The notes under the pieces: generated by a model
Told to the model about the DNA's origin: nothing
The model's database searches: none
Seen by the model: the letters and a program-made list of their open reading frames with translations, nothing else
Position numbers and translations under genes: made by a program
In this document: in pieces, positions 1 through 7,454 of the stretch
Position numbering within the stretch: position 1 is the first letter of the stretch
Layout: the number at the start of each line of letters is the position of its first letter
Assembly (NCBI GenBank): GCA_002372465.1
Contig: DFGW01000165.1
Span: forward strand, 1-26,876
Length of the DNA stretch: 26,876 bases
Direction of reading: 5' to 3'
Origin: Butyrivibrio sp. UBA3740
Lineage (GTDB): Bacteria; Bacillota; Clostridia; Lachnospirales; Lachnospiraceae

Positions 1-674
1 ATATAATAGCCCATAATAGAATAAGAAAGAAAACTGAACTGGCTGACACATTTAATATCATAGCTTCTACGATTGGTTCACCTGTAAACGTAAGTAAACT
101 CACAAACACTTTTAAAAGCGTAATGGGAAAAGATATTACTGATGACACGATTGCTAATTTTATAAGTTATTTTGAGGATGCATTCGTTATATCCAAGGCC
201 AGCAAATACAATATAAAAGGCAGAAAGTATATCGGGGCTCCTTTTAAGTTATATTTTGAAGATATAGGGGTAAGGAATGCCAGACTGAACTTTCGACAGA
301 TTGAAGAGACTCATATTATGGAAAACATCATATATAACGAGCTTAGATACAGAGGTTTTAATATTGATGTTGGGGAAGTAAACGTCAGCGAGAAGACCGA
401 CAGAATAGATATCAATGGAAAGTCTATTTATGCACAGAAAGCACTAGAAGTAGATTTCATAGCATCTAAAGGAGATATGAAATATTATATTCAATCAGCA
501 CTTTCGATGGACGATGCCGATAAACAGTTGCAGGAAAAGAAGAGCCTTTATTATATTGATGATTCCTTTAAAAAGATTGTTGTTGCAAAAACAGGATTAA
601 AACCCTCTTATGATGAGAAGGGAGTTATGGTTATAGATTTATTTGATTTTCTGATGCAACCCATGATGAGGTAG
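1..674 (+). CDS. AAA-family ATPase, DUF4143-type, C-terminal part (5' end outside window)
   Basis: The reading frame is already open at base 3 and continues to the TAG at 672-674, so this is the C-terminal 220 or so residues of a longer protein and the ATG at 123 is internal. The visible part has the pattern of the C-terminal half of DUF4143/AAA_14 ATPases: a winged-helix-like segment (residues reading ELADTFNIIASTIGSPVN) followed by a restriction-endonuclease-like fold region with ENIIYNELRYRGFNIDVGEV, an acidic EVDFIA and a YYIQSALS strand. The E...EVDF...IQ arrangement resembles PD-(D/E)XK-like folds known in this family. The P-loop would lie upstream and cannot be seen. These proteins are common, often multicopy, in gut Firmicutes and their cellular role is mostly unknown. 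The next gene starts only 4 bases after the stop, so the two are probably co-transcribed. Family call fairly sure; function unknown. Confidence 0.8.
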   Translation, partial: IIAHNRIRKKTELADTFNIIASTIGSPVNVSKLTNTFKSVMGKDITDDTIANFISYFEDAFVISKASKYNIKGRKYIGAPFKLYFEDIGVRNARLNFRQIEETHIMENIIYNELRYRGFNIDVGEVNVSEKTDRIDINGKSIYAQKALEVDFIASKGDMKYYIQSALSMDDADKQLQEKKSLYYIDDSFKKIVVAKTGLKPSYDEKGVMVIDLFDFLMQPMMR

Positions 675-678
675 GAAT

Positions 679-1803
679 ATGCCATTTAAGATTGTTCGTA
701 ACGACATAACCAGGATGGAATGTGATGCCATAGTTAATACAGCCAGCAGATATCCTGCATCGACTTTTGAGCAGGTCGGAGCAGGATGTGACAAGGCAAT
801 CCATAAGGCTGCAGGAGCCGATAAGCTTATTGCAGCAAGGAAAGAGATCGGAGAGATGGCTGAGGGAGAAGCTGCCATTACTCAGGGTTTTGATCTGCCT
901 GCCGGGTACATAATCCATGCTGTTAGCCCGGTTTTTATCGATGGCAACAGCGGTGAGGAAGAAAAGCTAAGAAACTGCTACAGGAACAGCCTGAGAATTG
1001 CCAGGGAGAATGGGATAAGGTCCATTGCTTTTCCGCTTATCTCAACCGGAAGTTTTGGCTATCCTCAGGAAGAAGGCATGAGAATTGCTGTTGATGAGAT
1101 CAATGCTTTTCTTATGCACAATGACATGATGGTCTATCTGGTTGTGTTTGGGACCAGGGCGACTCAGCTGGGAGAGCGCATCTTCCCGGACCTGGAAGCC
1201 TACATTGACCATAATTATGTTGATGAGAAGCGTAAGGAGGAGTATGGAGACCCTCGCTTTGGGTCAGTTCATATAACGGATGCGGGATATGATGCTTGTT
1301 CTGTGGAGAGGGAGAGCCTCAGCAGACGTCTGTTTGCCAACAAGGCTGGATCCGTGCCATCCCACAAGAAAGAGGTTGAAGAGAGCCGCGAGTTCTGCGC
1401 AACTTCTTATGACGACAGCATCGAGAACCTTGGAGCCAAGCTCGACGAGCGCATGAAGCATATGTCGGATTCTTTTTCTGAGTATCTTATGTTCCTGATA
1501 CAGAGCAAAGGCATGACAAATGCTGAGGTCCACAAGAGAGCTATCGTGGACAAAAAGGTCTTTTCCAAGATCAAGAACAATCCGGACCATCATCCAAACA
1601 AGCTGACAGCCATGTGCCTGTGCATCGGCGCCAAGCTCAATATGGATGAGACCAAGGACCTTTTGATGAGGGCCGGATACGCCCTGTCTCCGGCGGACAA
1701 GACAGATGTAATCTTTTCATACTTCATTGAGCATGAGATTTACGACATGATCGAGCTTGACATTCAGCTGGAAGAACATGGCTTAAAGTGCATAATTACC
1801 TGA
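679..1803 (+). CDS. Macro-domain protein with C-terminal helical/HTH-like domain
   Basis: 374 residues. Residues about 1-165 form a macro domain (ADP-ribose-binding fold): MPFKIVRNDITRMECDAIVNTA near the N terminus, then KAIHKAAG, AAITQGFDLPAGYIIHAVSP and the SIAFPLISTGSFGYP loop. The first ligand loop is unusual: canonical macro domains read [19 protein letters not shown], while here VNTASRYPASTFEQVGAGCD replaces it, so the second Asn and the glycine run are lost. A Lys/Glu-rich linker (about 180-265) leads to a helical C-terminal domain (about 270-374) containing FLIQSKGMTNAEVHKRAIVD and LLMRAGYALSPADKTDVI, resembling an Xre-like helix-turn-helix. This fused architecture occurs in other Firmicutes macro proteins. 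Likely role: binding or hydrolysis of an ADP-ribosyl group, with the C-terminal domain recruiting DNA or a partner; that role is inference. It follows the DUF4143 ATPase by 4 bases, suggesting one operon. Confidence 0.85.
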   Translation: MPFKIVRNDITRMECDAIVNTASRYPASTFEQVGAGCDKAIHKAAGADKLIAARKEIGEMAEGEAAITQGFDLPAGYIIHAVSPVFIDGNSGEEEKLRNCYRNSLRIARENGIRSIAFPLISTGSFGYPQEEGMRIAVDEINAFLMHNDMMVYLVVFGTRATQLGERIFPDLEAYIDHNYVDEKRKEEYGDPRFGSVHITDAGYDACSVERESLSRRLFANKAGSVPSHKKEVEESREFCATSYDDSIENLGAKLDERMKHMSDSFSEYLMFLIQSKGMTNAEVHKRAIVDKKVFSKIKNNPDHHPNKLTAMCLCIGAKLNMDETKDLLMRAGYALSPADKTDVIFSYFIEHEIYDMIELDIQLEEHGLKCIIT

Positions 1804-1880
1804 TATTTGAGGAAACAAAGAGAGAAATAGTAGTATAATAAATTTGTTGCAAAAGTAATTATTGTTGGAGGAGGCACAAT

Positions 1881-2099
1881 ATGGGAGACATTACTGAAAT
1901 CATCAAACAGATCAGCGGAAACAAAGAACTTATGGCGCAGATCGCCAAGGCTGATCCCAAGCAGGGAGTGGAGCTTCTTAAGAAGGCCAACATCGATGTT
2001 TCTGAGGATGACATCAAGAAGGTTCAGGCTGCAGTTGCTGATGGCAAGCTTGATCTTGGCGACCTTAAGAATCTGGCCGGAAGTCTGTTCAAAAAGTAA
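1881..2099 (+). CDS. Small helical protein of unknown function (72 aa)
   Basis: A strong ribosome binding site (GGAGGAGG around 1867-1874) precedes this ATG, and a TATAAT hexamer lies at 1834-1839, so it looks expressed on its own. The 72-residue product is predicted to be all helical, soluble, acidic/lysine-rich and free of cysteine, with EIIKQISGNKELMAQIAKAD in the first half and DDIKKVQAAVADGKLDLGDL in the second. No signal peptide or membrane segment is visible. The layout is loosely reminiscent of Nif11-like leader regions or of small helical DUF proteins, but there is no modifying enzyme nearby and no core peptide, so a RiPP precursor role is not supported. Function not recognised. Confidence 0.75.
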   Translation: MGDITEIIKQISGNKELMAQIAKADPKQGVELLKKANIDVSEDDIKKVQAAVADGKLDLGDLKNLAGSLFKK

Positions 2100-2111
2100 T
2101 ATCATTTATTC

Positions 2112-2648
2112 ATGGAATATTTCTGGAAACAACAAGACGACATACCGTCAGGGATGGGCTATCCCTTGTTTGGGACAACCCATCTTGTTAGTGTTGCCCT
2201 GACTATGGCTTGTGTCCTGGTTGCAGCACTGGTTGTTTCCCGAAAGAGTGAGACTGTTCAGAAAAAGGTCCTTAAATTCATCCCCCTGTTCATGGTGGGA
2301 ATGGAAGTTTTTAAGGATCTTTTTCTTGTACATGTGGGGCGCTTTGGGATTGGATATCTTCCCCTGCACGTGTGCAGCATAGGGATCTTTGTGTTTCTCT
2401 TGAGGCAATACCTTCCATGGAAATGGAGTAAAGATTATTTCGGAGAGATTTCTTTTGTCCTGATCATGCCGGCATCCATTGCAGCGCTTATCTTTGCTGA
2501 CTGGCCGGTGCCTGACAGCCCTTTGTCCTGGCTTTCCTCCTTCATGGGGAATCCCGGATACCTGGCGGGCTACGCTATACTGGTAGTTGGAGTTATGCTA
2601 CTTATCTATTTATTCATTGAAATTTTCAGAGGCTCCCGGATACAATAA
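2112..2648 (+). CDS. YwaF/TMEM164-like integral membrane protein, apparently shortened internally
   Basis: 178 residues with about five hydrophobic segments (roughly 26-43, 55-72, 82-96, 110-128, 150-170). The N-terminal FGTTHLVSVAL and the C-terminal DSPLSWLSSFMGNPGYLAGY stretch match the two ends of the YwaF family as I know it. Family members are about 230-240 residues and carry a further pair of helices, with a conserved His, between the LLFPDW-like segment and the SPLS segment. Here LIFADW runs directly into PVPDSPLSW, so an in-frame deletion of roughly 50-60 residues is inferred. No clear Shine-Dalgarno sequence precedes the ATG, which lies 12 bases after the upstream stop. Function of the family in bacteria is not settled. 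The membrane nature is seen directly; the deletion is inferred from memory of the family. Confidence 0.7.
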   Translation: MEYFWKQQDDIPSGMGYPLFGTTHLVSVALTMACVLVAALVVSRKSETVQKKVLKFIPLFMVGMEVFKDLFLVHVGRFGIGYLPLHVCSIGIFVFLLRQYLPWKWSKDYFGEISFVLIMPASIAALIFADWPVPDSPLSWLSSFMGNPGYLAGYAILVVGVMLLIYLFIEIFRGSRIQ

Positions 2649-2662
2649 AGTGAGGTGAGATT

Positions 2663-3361
2663 ATGGTTAAACAGGTAAAAGAAAAACCTTTTGGAATGAG
2701 GATCGGCGAGAATGTTTTCTGCATCGGATATCTGGTTTTTGTGCTGATTGCAGGGATCATCTTCTTGTCCCGGGCAGGGGCTACAGGGGAGCTACTCTAT
2801 AAATTATGCGCTGCCATGACACTTCTCTTGGGCGGCGGAGATGCTTTCCATCTGATCCCCAGGATAATCATTAACTTTAAAGGTGAGACAGCTGACCGTG
2901 AGAGACAGCGGAAGAGAGATTTCTGGCTGGGGCTTGGGAATCTGATTTCTTCCATAACGATGACGGTTTTTTATCTGTTCTTCTATCTGGCCATGGCTGC
3001 GCTCCGCGACAGAATTGATCAGGATGCGATGATGCCGGATAATCCAAATGTCTTTTGGGCACTGGCCATCCTGGCGGTTATAAGGATCGCGCTTTGCATG
3101 TTTCCCCAGAACCGCTGGTTTGTCCGGGATAAGGAGACAAACTGGGGACTTTACAGGAATATCCCCTTTGTCATCATGGGCATCATCACTGTGGTTTGCC
3201 TGATCGCCATGTACGGAGACTGGCTGAAGGCTGCGCTTGTTACTGTTAGCTTTGTCTGCTACATGATGGTGGTCCTTGGCGCACGCAGGAAGCCAATGCT
3301 GGGAATGATGATGATCCCCAAGACTATATGCTACATCTGGCTGATCGCCCTGTCCCTATGA
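2663..3361 (+). CDS. Polytopic membrane protein, unknown function
   Basis: 232 residues with about seven hydrophobic segments: roughly 18-38, 45-70, 86-112, 129-147, 165-183, 190-208 and 215-231. A charged cytoplasmic loop (KGETADRERQRKRDFW) sits between the second and third. The motif GGGDAFHLIPRI in the second helix and NPNVFWALAILAVIRIALC in the fourth are distinctive, but I cannot name a family with certainty. It begins 15 bases after the previous membrane-protein gene with a GGTGAG ribosome binding site at about 2653, so the two are likely co-expressed. No enzymatic motif is seen. Confidence 0.8.
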   Translation: MVKQVKEKPFGMRIGENVFCIGYLVFVLIAGIIFLSRAGATGELLYKLCAAMTLLLGGGDAFHLIPRIIINFKGETADRERQRKRDFWLGLGNLISSITMTVFYLFFYLAMAALRDRIDQDAMMPDNPNVFWALAILAVIRIALCMFPQNRWFVRDKETNWGLYRNIPFVIMGIITVVCLIAMYGDWLKAALVTVSFVCYMMVVLGARRKPMLGMMMIPKTICYIWLIALSL

Positions 3362-3438
3362 GGAGCGCAGCGATGGAAGCTGATACCGGATACATATCAC
3401 ACTGGAAGTAAAAAGAGAAACAGGAGGAATGGATAAAA

Positions 3439-4050
3439 ATGAACCAAAAGGAAAGAATGCTGGCAAATCTTCCCTACAAGGCATGGATGGACGGCCTTAG
3501 TAAGGAGCGCCTGGAGAATAAAAAGAAAATTTTCAGGTATAACAACTTAGACCCGGGGGAGGAAGCGAAAAAGGATGAGCTGATCAAGGAGATCCTTGGG
3601 AAGACCGGAGAGAACGTGACCATAGAGTCGCCCTTCCACTGCGACTACGGCTATAACATAGAGGTGGGCGAGAACTTTTTTGCCAATTATAATCTGGTTA
3701 TTCTGGACGTGGGCAAGGTCAGGATTGGTGCCAATGCCCAGATCGCGCCCAACGTTTCCATATACACTGCCGGTCATCCGATTCATCCCGACTCCCGCAA
3801 TTCAGGCTATGAGTACGGTATCGACATTACAATCGGGGACAACGTCTGGATCGGCGGAAACACCTGCATCATGCCCGGCGTGACCATCGGGAACAATGTT
3901 GTCATCGGTGCAGGAAGTGTTGTGACCAAAGACCTTCCGGACAATGTCATTGCCGTAGGTAATCCCTGCAGGATTGTCAGAGAGATTACCGAAGCAGACC
4001 GTGACTACTACTTCAAGGACAAAAAGTTTGACGTAGACGATTATAAGTAA
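3439..4050 (+). CDS. Sugar O-acetyltransferase, Maa/LacA/NodL family
   Basis: 203 residues, the usual length for hexapeptide-repeat (left-handed beta-helix) acetyltransferases that move acetyl from acetyl-CoA to a sugar hydroxyl (maltose, galactoside or Nod-factor acetyltransferase type). The N-terminal helical Mac domain (about 1-55, KERMLANLPYKAWMDGLSKERL) is present. It is followed by TIESPFHCDYGYNIEVGENF, typical of this family, and then hexad repeats from about 95 to 180. The expected catalytic His is His113 in YTAGHPIHPDSR, and WIGGNTCIMPGVTIG and AVGNPCRIVREI form the CoA-side end. AGGAGGA lies about 10 bases before the ATG. A nearer out-of-frame ATG at 3429 leads to an early stop and was not chosen. 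The substrate cannot be told from sequence. Confidence 0.93.
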   Translation: MNQKERMLANLPYKAWMDGLSKERLENKKKIFRYNNLDPGEEAKKDELIKEILGKTGENVTIESPFHCDYGYNIEVGENFFANYNLVILDVGKVRIGANAQIAPNVSIYTAGHPIHPDSRNSGYEYGIDITIGDNVWIGGNTCIMPGVTIGNNVVIGAGSVVTKDLPDNVIAVGNPCRIVREITEADRDYYFKDKKFDVDDYK

Positions 4051-4100
4051 ATTCAAAGCCTTTGGAGATATAGGCTTTATGAGAGGAAAGGAGATTTCAG

Positions 4101-4739
4101 ATGTCAAAAGTATTACTGTTAAACGGCAGCCCAAAGGCAGATGGCTGTACAGCTACAGCATTAAAAGAGATGATCAGGGTCTTTGAGGAGGAAGGAATTG
4201 AGACCGAGATCATCCATGTTGGCAATAAAGATATCAGGGGATGTGTAAGCTGCGGATATTGTGAAAAGAATGGGAAGTGTGTTGTAAATGACCTTGTAAA
4301 CGAAGTGGCTCCAAAATTTGAGGAGGCCGACGGACTGATTGTGGGAAGTCCTGTATATTACGGATCTCCTAATGGCACAATACTTTCATTTATGGACAGG
4401 CTCTTTTACAGTACCTCCTTCTCTAAGCAGATGAAGGTGGGAGCTGCTGTTGTGAGCTGCAGAAGAGGAGGCAATACTGCTACCTTTGATGTGCTCAACA
4501 AATACTTCACCATAAGCGGAATGCCTGTTGCTTCAAGTACCTACTGGAATCAGGTTCATGGCTTTACGGCTGAAGATGTTAAGAAGGACCTGGAAGGTCT
4601 GCAGACCATGAGAAACCTTGCCAGGAACATGGCCTTCATGATTAAGGCATTTTCTGATGCAAAGAAAAATACGGCCTTCCTGAGGTTGAGAGGAAGGCCT
4701 TCACAAGTTTTCCTGACGGAAAGTAATATGAATCGCTAG
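4101..4739 (+). CDS. Flavodoxin-fold NAD(P)H-dependent FMN reductase / iron-sulfur flavoprotein-like, frameshifted C terminus
   Basis: A flavodoxin-like oxidoreductase of the NADPH-dependent FMN reductase family. The FMN phosphate loop is LLNGSPKADGCT at residues 5-16, a cysteine cluster (CVSCGYCEKNGKC, about 49-61) resembles that of iron-sulfur flavoproteins, and GSPVYYGSPNG (about 84) holds the flavin. Up to DAKK (about residue 189) it is ordinary. After that the product reads NTAFLRLRG and ends at 4739, unlike the family. If one A is added to the A-run at 4665-4669, the other frame reads YGLPEVERKAFTSFPDGK and stops at 4724-4726. That matches the usual tail pattern (KYGLPE..E...TNF). A one-base loss in the homopolymer is therefore likely, altering only the last 22-25 residues. 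GGAAAGGAG precedes the ATG. Confidence 0.88.
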   Translation: MSKVLLLNGSPKADGCTATALKEMIRVFEEEGIETEIIHVGNKDIRGCVSCGYCEKNGKCVVNDLVNEVAPKFEEADGLIVGSPVYYGSPNGTILSFMDRLFYSTSFSKQMKVGAAVVSCRRGGNTATFDVLNKYFTISGMPVASSTYWNQVHGFTAEDVKKDLEGLQTMRNLARNMAFMIKAFSDAKKNTAFLRLRGRPSQVFLTESNMNR

Positions 4740-4764
4740 AGCGCCGGCGCCCCGGAGGAAAGTA

Positions 4765-6111
4765 ATGACCACCAATGACAATAAGCTCTTTTACAGAAAT
4801 CTGATAAGGATATCCCTGCCAATAGCTCTCCAGAGCCTGATGCTGGCCCTGGTGGCGGCCTGTGATGCACTGATGCTGGGGCGTGTCGCCCAGGAGCAGA
4901 TGACGGCAGTTTCACTGGCCACCCAGATACAGTTTGTGCAGAACATGTTCCTGTCTGCAGCAACGGCAGCAGGGGCTATTCTTGGCGCGCAGTATTGGGG
5001 TAAGGGAGATAAAAGAACTTTAGAAGATATTTTCGATCTGATGCTGATCTTCTGCGGAATGGTATCGATCCTGTTCTTTCTGGCCTGCGAGCTGTGTCCC
5101 GGGGCGCTCATGTCAATATTTGCAGGAGATAAGCAGCTTATCAGCATCGGAAGCTCATATCTGAGGATAGCCGGCTGGTCATACCTCATCACAGGAGTAT
5201 CCCAGTGCTATCTGACTATCATGAAGGTTACCGAGAATGTAAGGGCCGGAGCTGCCATCAGCTCAGCGGCGGTAGTTATCAATATTGTATTTAACGCTAT
5301 TCTTATCTTTGGACTTTTTGGGATTCCGGCTATGGAAGCCAGGGGAGCAGCTCTTGCAACTACTATCGCAAGAGTAATAGAGCTGGCGATATGTCTTTTG
5401 ATCTCGGCAAGAAGCACCTATATCAGACCCGCCTTTGGACGGATGTTTAAGGTGTCAAAAGAGCTTGTGAAGGACTTTTTCAGACAGTGCCTGCCCCTTA
5501 TGGGAGGCGGTCTTTGCTGGGGAATCGGCTTCACATCCTACACTGCTATCATGGGACACATGGGAGTTGATGCTGCAGCTGCCAATTCAGTTGCTGCAGT
5601 GGTAAGAGACCTTGTGTGCTGCATGTGTAACGGTATAGGAAGCGCAGCAGGAATTATAGTGGGCAACGAGCTTGGTGCCGGAAGGCTTGAGCTTGGAAAA
5701 AAATACGGCATCAAACTGACTAAGCTGTCCTTTGTGATTGGATTTATCTCCACCGGGATAGTCCTGGCTGTTACACCCCTGGTGGTGAACGGTGTGCTTC
5801 TTACGGACAAAGCCAGGGACTATCTTATATGGATGATGGTCATCATGTCTTTTTACATGATAGGAAGATGTGTAAACACTGTTACTATCAATGGAGTTCT
5901 GGATGGCGGAGGAGATACAATCTTTGATCTCTACAGCCTTATTGTGTGTATGTGGATGATCGCAATTCCTCTGGCACTGTGTGGCGCCTTTGTATTCCAC
6001 TGGTCACCGCTGGCGGTTTACGCCTGCACCTGTCTTGATGAAGTGGGTAAGATCCCGTGGGTTATGTTAAGGGTGCGGAAGTATAAATGGGTCAGGGACC
6101 TTACCAGATAA
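4765..6111 (+). CDS. MATE family efflux transporter
   Basis: 448 residues with about twelve transmembrane segments arranged as two MatE halves (about 10-220 and 235-440). The N-terminal RISLPIALQSLMLALVAACDALMLG is the classic first helix of MATE (NorM/DinF-type) Na+- or H+-coupled multidrug exporters. The repeat in the second half reads FFRQCLPLMGGGLCWGIGFTSY. GVLDGGGDTIFDL is the conserved GxxxGGGDT-type motif seen in clostridial members. Length is normal. Ribosome binding site CGGAGGAAAG lies just before the ATG, 25 bases after the flavoprotein stop, and the flavoprotein's restored stop would be at 4726. It could expel cationic drugs or a metabolite; the substrate is unknown. Confidence 0.95.
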   Translation: MTTNDNKLFYRNLIRISLPIALQSLMLALVAACDALMLGRVAQEQMTAVSLATQIQFVQNMFLSAATAAGAILGAQYWGKGDKRTLEDIFDLMLIFCGMVSILFFLACELCPGALMSIFAGDKQLISIGSSYLRIAGWSYLITGVSQCYLTIMKVTENVRAGAAISSAAVVINIVFNAILIFGLFGIPAMEARGAALATTIARVIELAICLLISARSTYIRPAFGRMFKVSKELVKDFFRQCLPLMGGGLCWGIGFTSYTAIMGHMGVDAAAANSVAAVVRDLVCCMCNGIGSAAGIIVGNELGAGRLELGKKYGIKLTKLSFVIGFISTGIVLAVTPLVVNGVLLTDKARDYLIWMMVIMSFYMIGRCVNTVTINGVLDGGGDTIFDLYSLIVCMWMIAIPLALCGAFVFHWSPLAVYACTCLDEVGKIPWVMLRVRKYKWVRDLTR

Positions 6112-6204
6112 TATGATAAGTGCTGTGAAAACGAAATTTCAATTAATGGTATCATCATTAGTGAGGGCATTTGCCAAAAGGAGTATTAATCAGGAGGGTA
6201 GCTT

Positions 6205-6666
6205 ATGAGCAGGTTAAAGGAACTTCGTGCATACGTAGACAAAAAGATAAACAAGATGGATGATGAGGATAAGCGTATCAGCGCAGCAGCGCATCTTTAC
6301 GGAGTGTCGCTGGCGGCGCAGGTGCTTGCTAAAAAAAGGGGGCTTGATCCTGAGCTGGCTGCAATGGCAGGAATGCTGCATGACATGCATGCATACAAGA
6401 CCGGCTCTTACGATGACCACGCCCATCTTGGCGCGGAGCTTGCCAGAAAGATCCTGGGTAAGCTTGAGCTGACAACTGACGAGGAAACCGACATCATCTG
6501 CTCGGCGATCTACCATCACGATGACAAGGCTTCAGTGGATGGTCCTATGGATGAGCTTTTAAAAGACGCAGACGTCTTTGATCATTGCTTCAAGGATTCG
6601 TCGAAGCCTGTGAAGGAAAAGGAGCAGAAAAGATACGATGCCCTTTGCAGGGAATTGGGACTATGA
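6205..6666 (+). CDS. HD domain-containing protein (predicted phosphohydrolase)
   Basis: 153 residues. Metal-binding residues of the HD superfamily are visible: His30 (ISAAAHLYGVS), His59-Asp60 (GMLHDMHAYKTG), a His pair in AIYHHDDK at about 110-113, and a late Asp in LKDADVFDHC at about 130. The order H...HD...H...D is the standard HD arrangement and suggests a metal-dependent phosphohydrolase acting on a nucleotide or similar phosphoester. The protein is short and consists only of the HD domain. Ribosome binding site AGGAGGG lies at about 6192-6198. It sits upstream of a thioesterase gene with a 41-base gap. Confidence 0.88.
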   Translation: MSRLKELRAYVDKKINKMDDEDKRISAAAHLYGVSLAAQVLAKKRGLDPELAAMAGMLHDMHAYKTGSYDDHAHLGAELARKILGKLELTTDEETDIICSAIYHHDDKASVDGPMDELLKDADVFDHCFKDSSKPVKEKEQKRYDALCRELGL

Positions 6667-6707
6667 TTCCCGGATATAGAATATAGCGGCTGAGGTGAAA
6701 GACAAAA

Positions 6708-7160
6708 ATGAGGAAAGCAAGGACGGAAAAAGAAAACGCCATCAGGGAGAAGATGATCTCTGAACTGTACTCGAATGAGTACAATAAATTCATAGGTTTC
6801 GAAGTTCTGGAGCTGAGTCCGACCTACAGCAAGTCCAGGATCAAGTGCGATACAAGGCTTAACAACACCTACGGGAGTATTCACGGCGGAGCTTTGCTGT
6901 CTTTTGTGGACGCCATGGCGGGAGCTACTGGAAGCATGAGCGGATACTACGTTACAACGGTATCAGCGAATCTCAACTTCCTTCTGCCTGCGGTGAACAC
7001 TGAATATATCTACTGCGAATGCATGAAACTCAAGACCGGCAAACACATCCTTGTGTTTGACATCAGGGTCACCGATGATGAAGGGAATCTGCTGGACAGC
7101 GGAGAATTCTCCTTCTTTGCCAGCAAAGTCCCGGTACTTGGCGACAGCCTGAAGTTCTGA
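6708..7160 (+). CDS. PaaI-type hotdog-fold thioesterase
   Basis: 150 residues. The hotdog signature is YGSIHGGALLSFVDAMAG at about 55-72, with His59-Gly60-Gly61 and Asp68 in the positions used by PaaI/YdiI-type acyl-CoA thioesterases. The strands VTTVSANLNFLLPA (the TVELKVNFLRPA-like segment) and KTGKHILVFDIRVTDDEGNLL follow. A 25-residue charged N-terminal extension (MRKARTEKENAIREK...) precedes the core. GAGGTGA about 10 bases upstream serves as the ribosome binding site. It probably hydrolyses an acyl- or aryl-CoA thioester in the cytoplasm; substrate unknown. The next gene begins 12 bases after its stop. Confidence 0.9.
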   Translation: MRKARTEKENAIREKMISELYSNEYNKFIGFEVLELSPTYSKSRIKCDTRLNNTYGSIHGGALLSFVDAMAGATGSMSGYYVTTVSANLNFLLPAVNTEYIYCECMKLKTGKHILVFDIRVTDDEGNLLDSGEFSFFASKVPVLGDSLKF

Positions 7161-7172
7161 GGAGTTGGGTAA

Positions 7173-7439
7173 ATGATAAGGCCTGAGATTACAAAAGAAC
7201 AGTATCTCAAGGTTGCCCGGAATTTTGGCTTTACAAAGCGTGAGCTGGAACTGGGTTTTTTAAAGGTGTCCGGATTTTCAAACAGACGAATAGCCTATAT
7301 GCTTGGAATATCGGAGCAGACAGTCAAAAACCACTTTACCCATATATATGAAAAAGCCTGGGTTCCGGGGAAAAGTGAGTTTCGGGCTCTTTTTGTGACA
7401 GATAGTACCGATGAGGATAGACAACAGGAAGGCCAATAA
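7173..7439 (+). CDS. Stand-alone LuxR-type helix-turn-helix protein
   Basis: 88 residues made almost wholly of a GerE/LuxR-type DNA-binding domain: FTKRELELGFLKVSGFSNRRIAYMLGISEQTVKNHFTHIYEKAWV (about 20-65) follows the usual LTxRExEVLxLxxxGxSNxxIAxxLxISxxTVKxHxxxIxxK pattern. No receiver or autoinducer domain is attached. Two positions differ from the consensus: the first Leu is Phe, and the lysine after IYEK is followed by AWV rather than L. GAGGAGTTGGG precedes the ATG, and only 12 bases separate it from the thioesterase gene, so it is probably the last gene of that operon. It ends 15 bases before the convergent lipoprotein gene. Target unknown. Confidence 0.85.
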   Translation: MIRPEITKEQYLKVARNFGFTKRELELGFLKVSGFSNRRIAYMLGISEQTVKNHFTHIYEKAWVPGKSEFRALFVTDSTDEDRQQEGQ

Positions 7440-7454
7440 TCGATTGAACCAGCC

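Noticed and set aside
1264..1593. 109-residue open frame on the minus strand
   Set aside because: It is antisense to the macro-domain gene and has no protein features of its own.
1881..2099. RiPP precursor (Nif11-like)
   Set aside because: There is no core peptide, cysteine, modifying enzyme or transporter beside it.
4055..4078. Hairpin AAAGCCT...AGGCTTT as a terminator
   Set aside because: The 7-bp stem is AT-rich in part and is not followed by a T-run; it is probably incidental.
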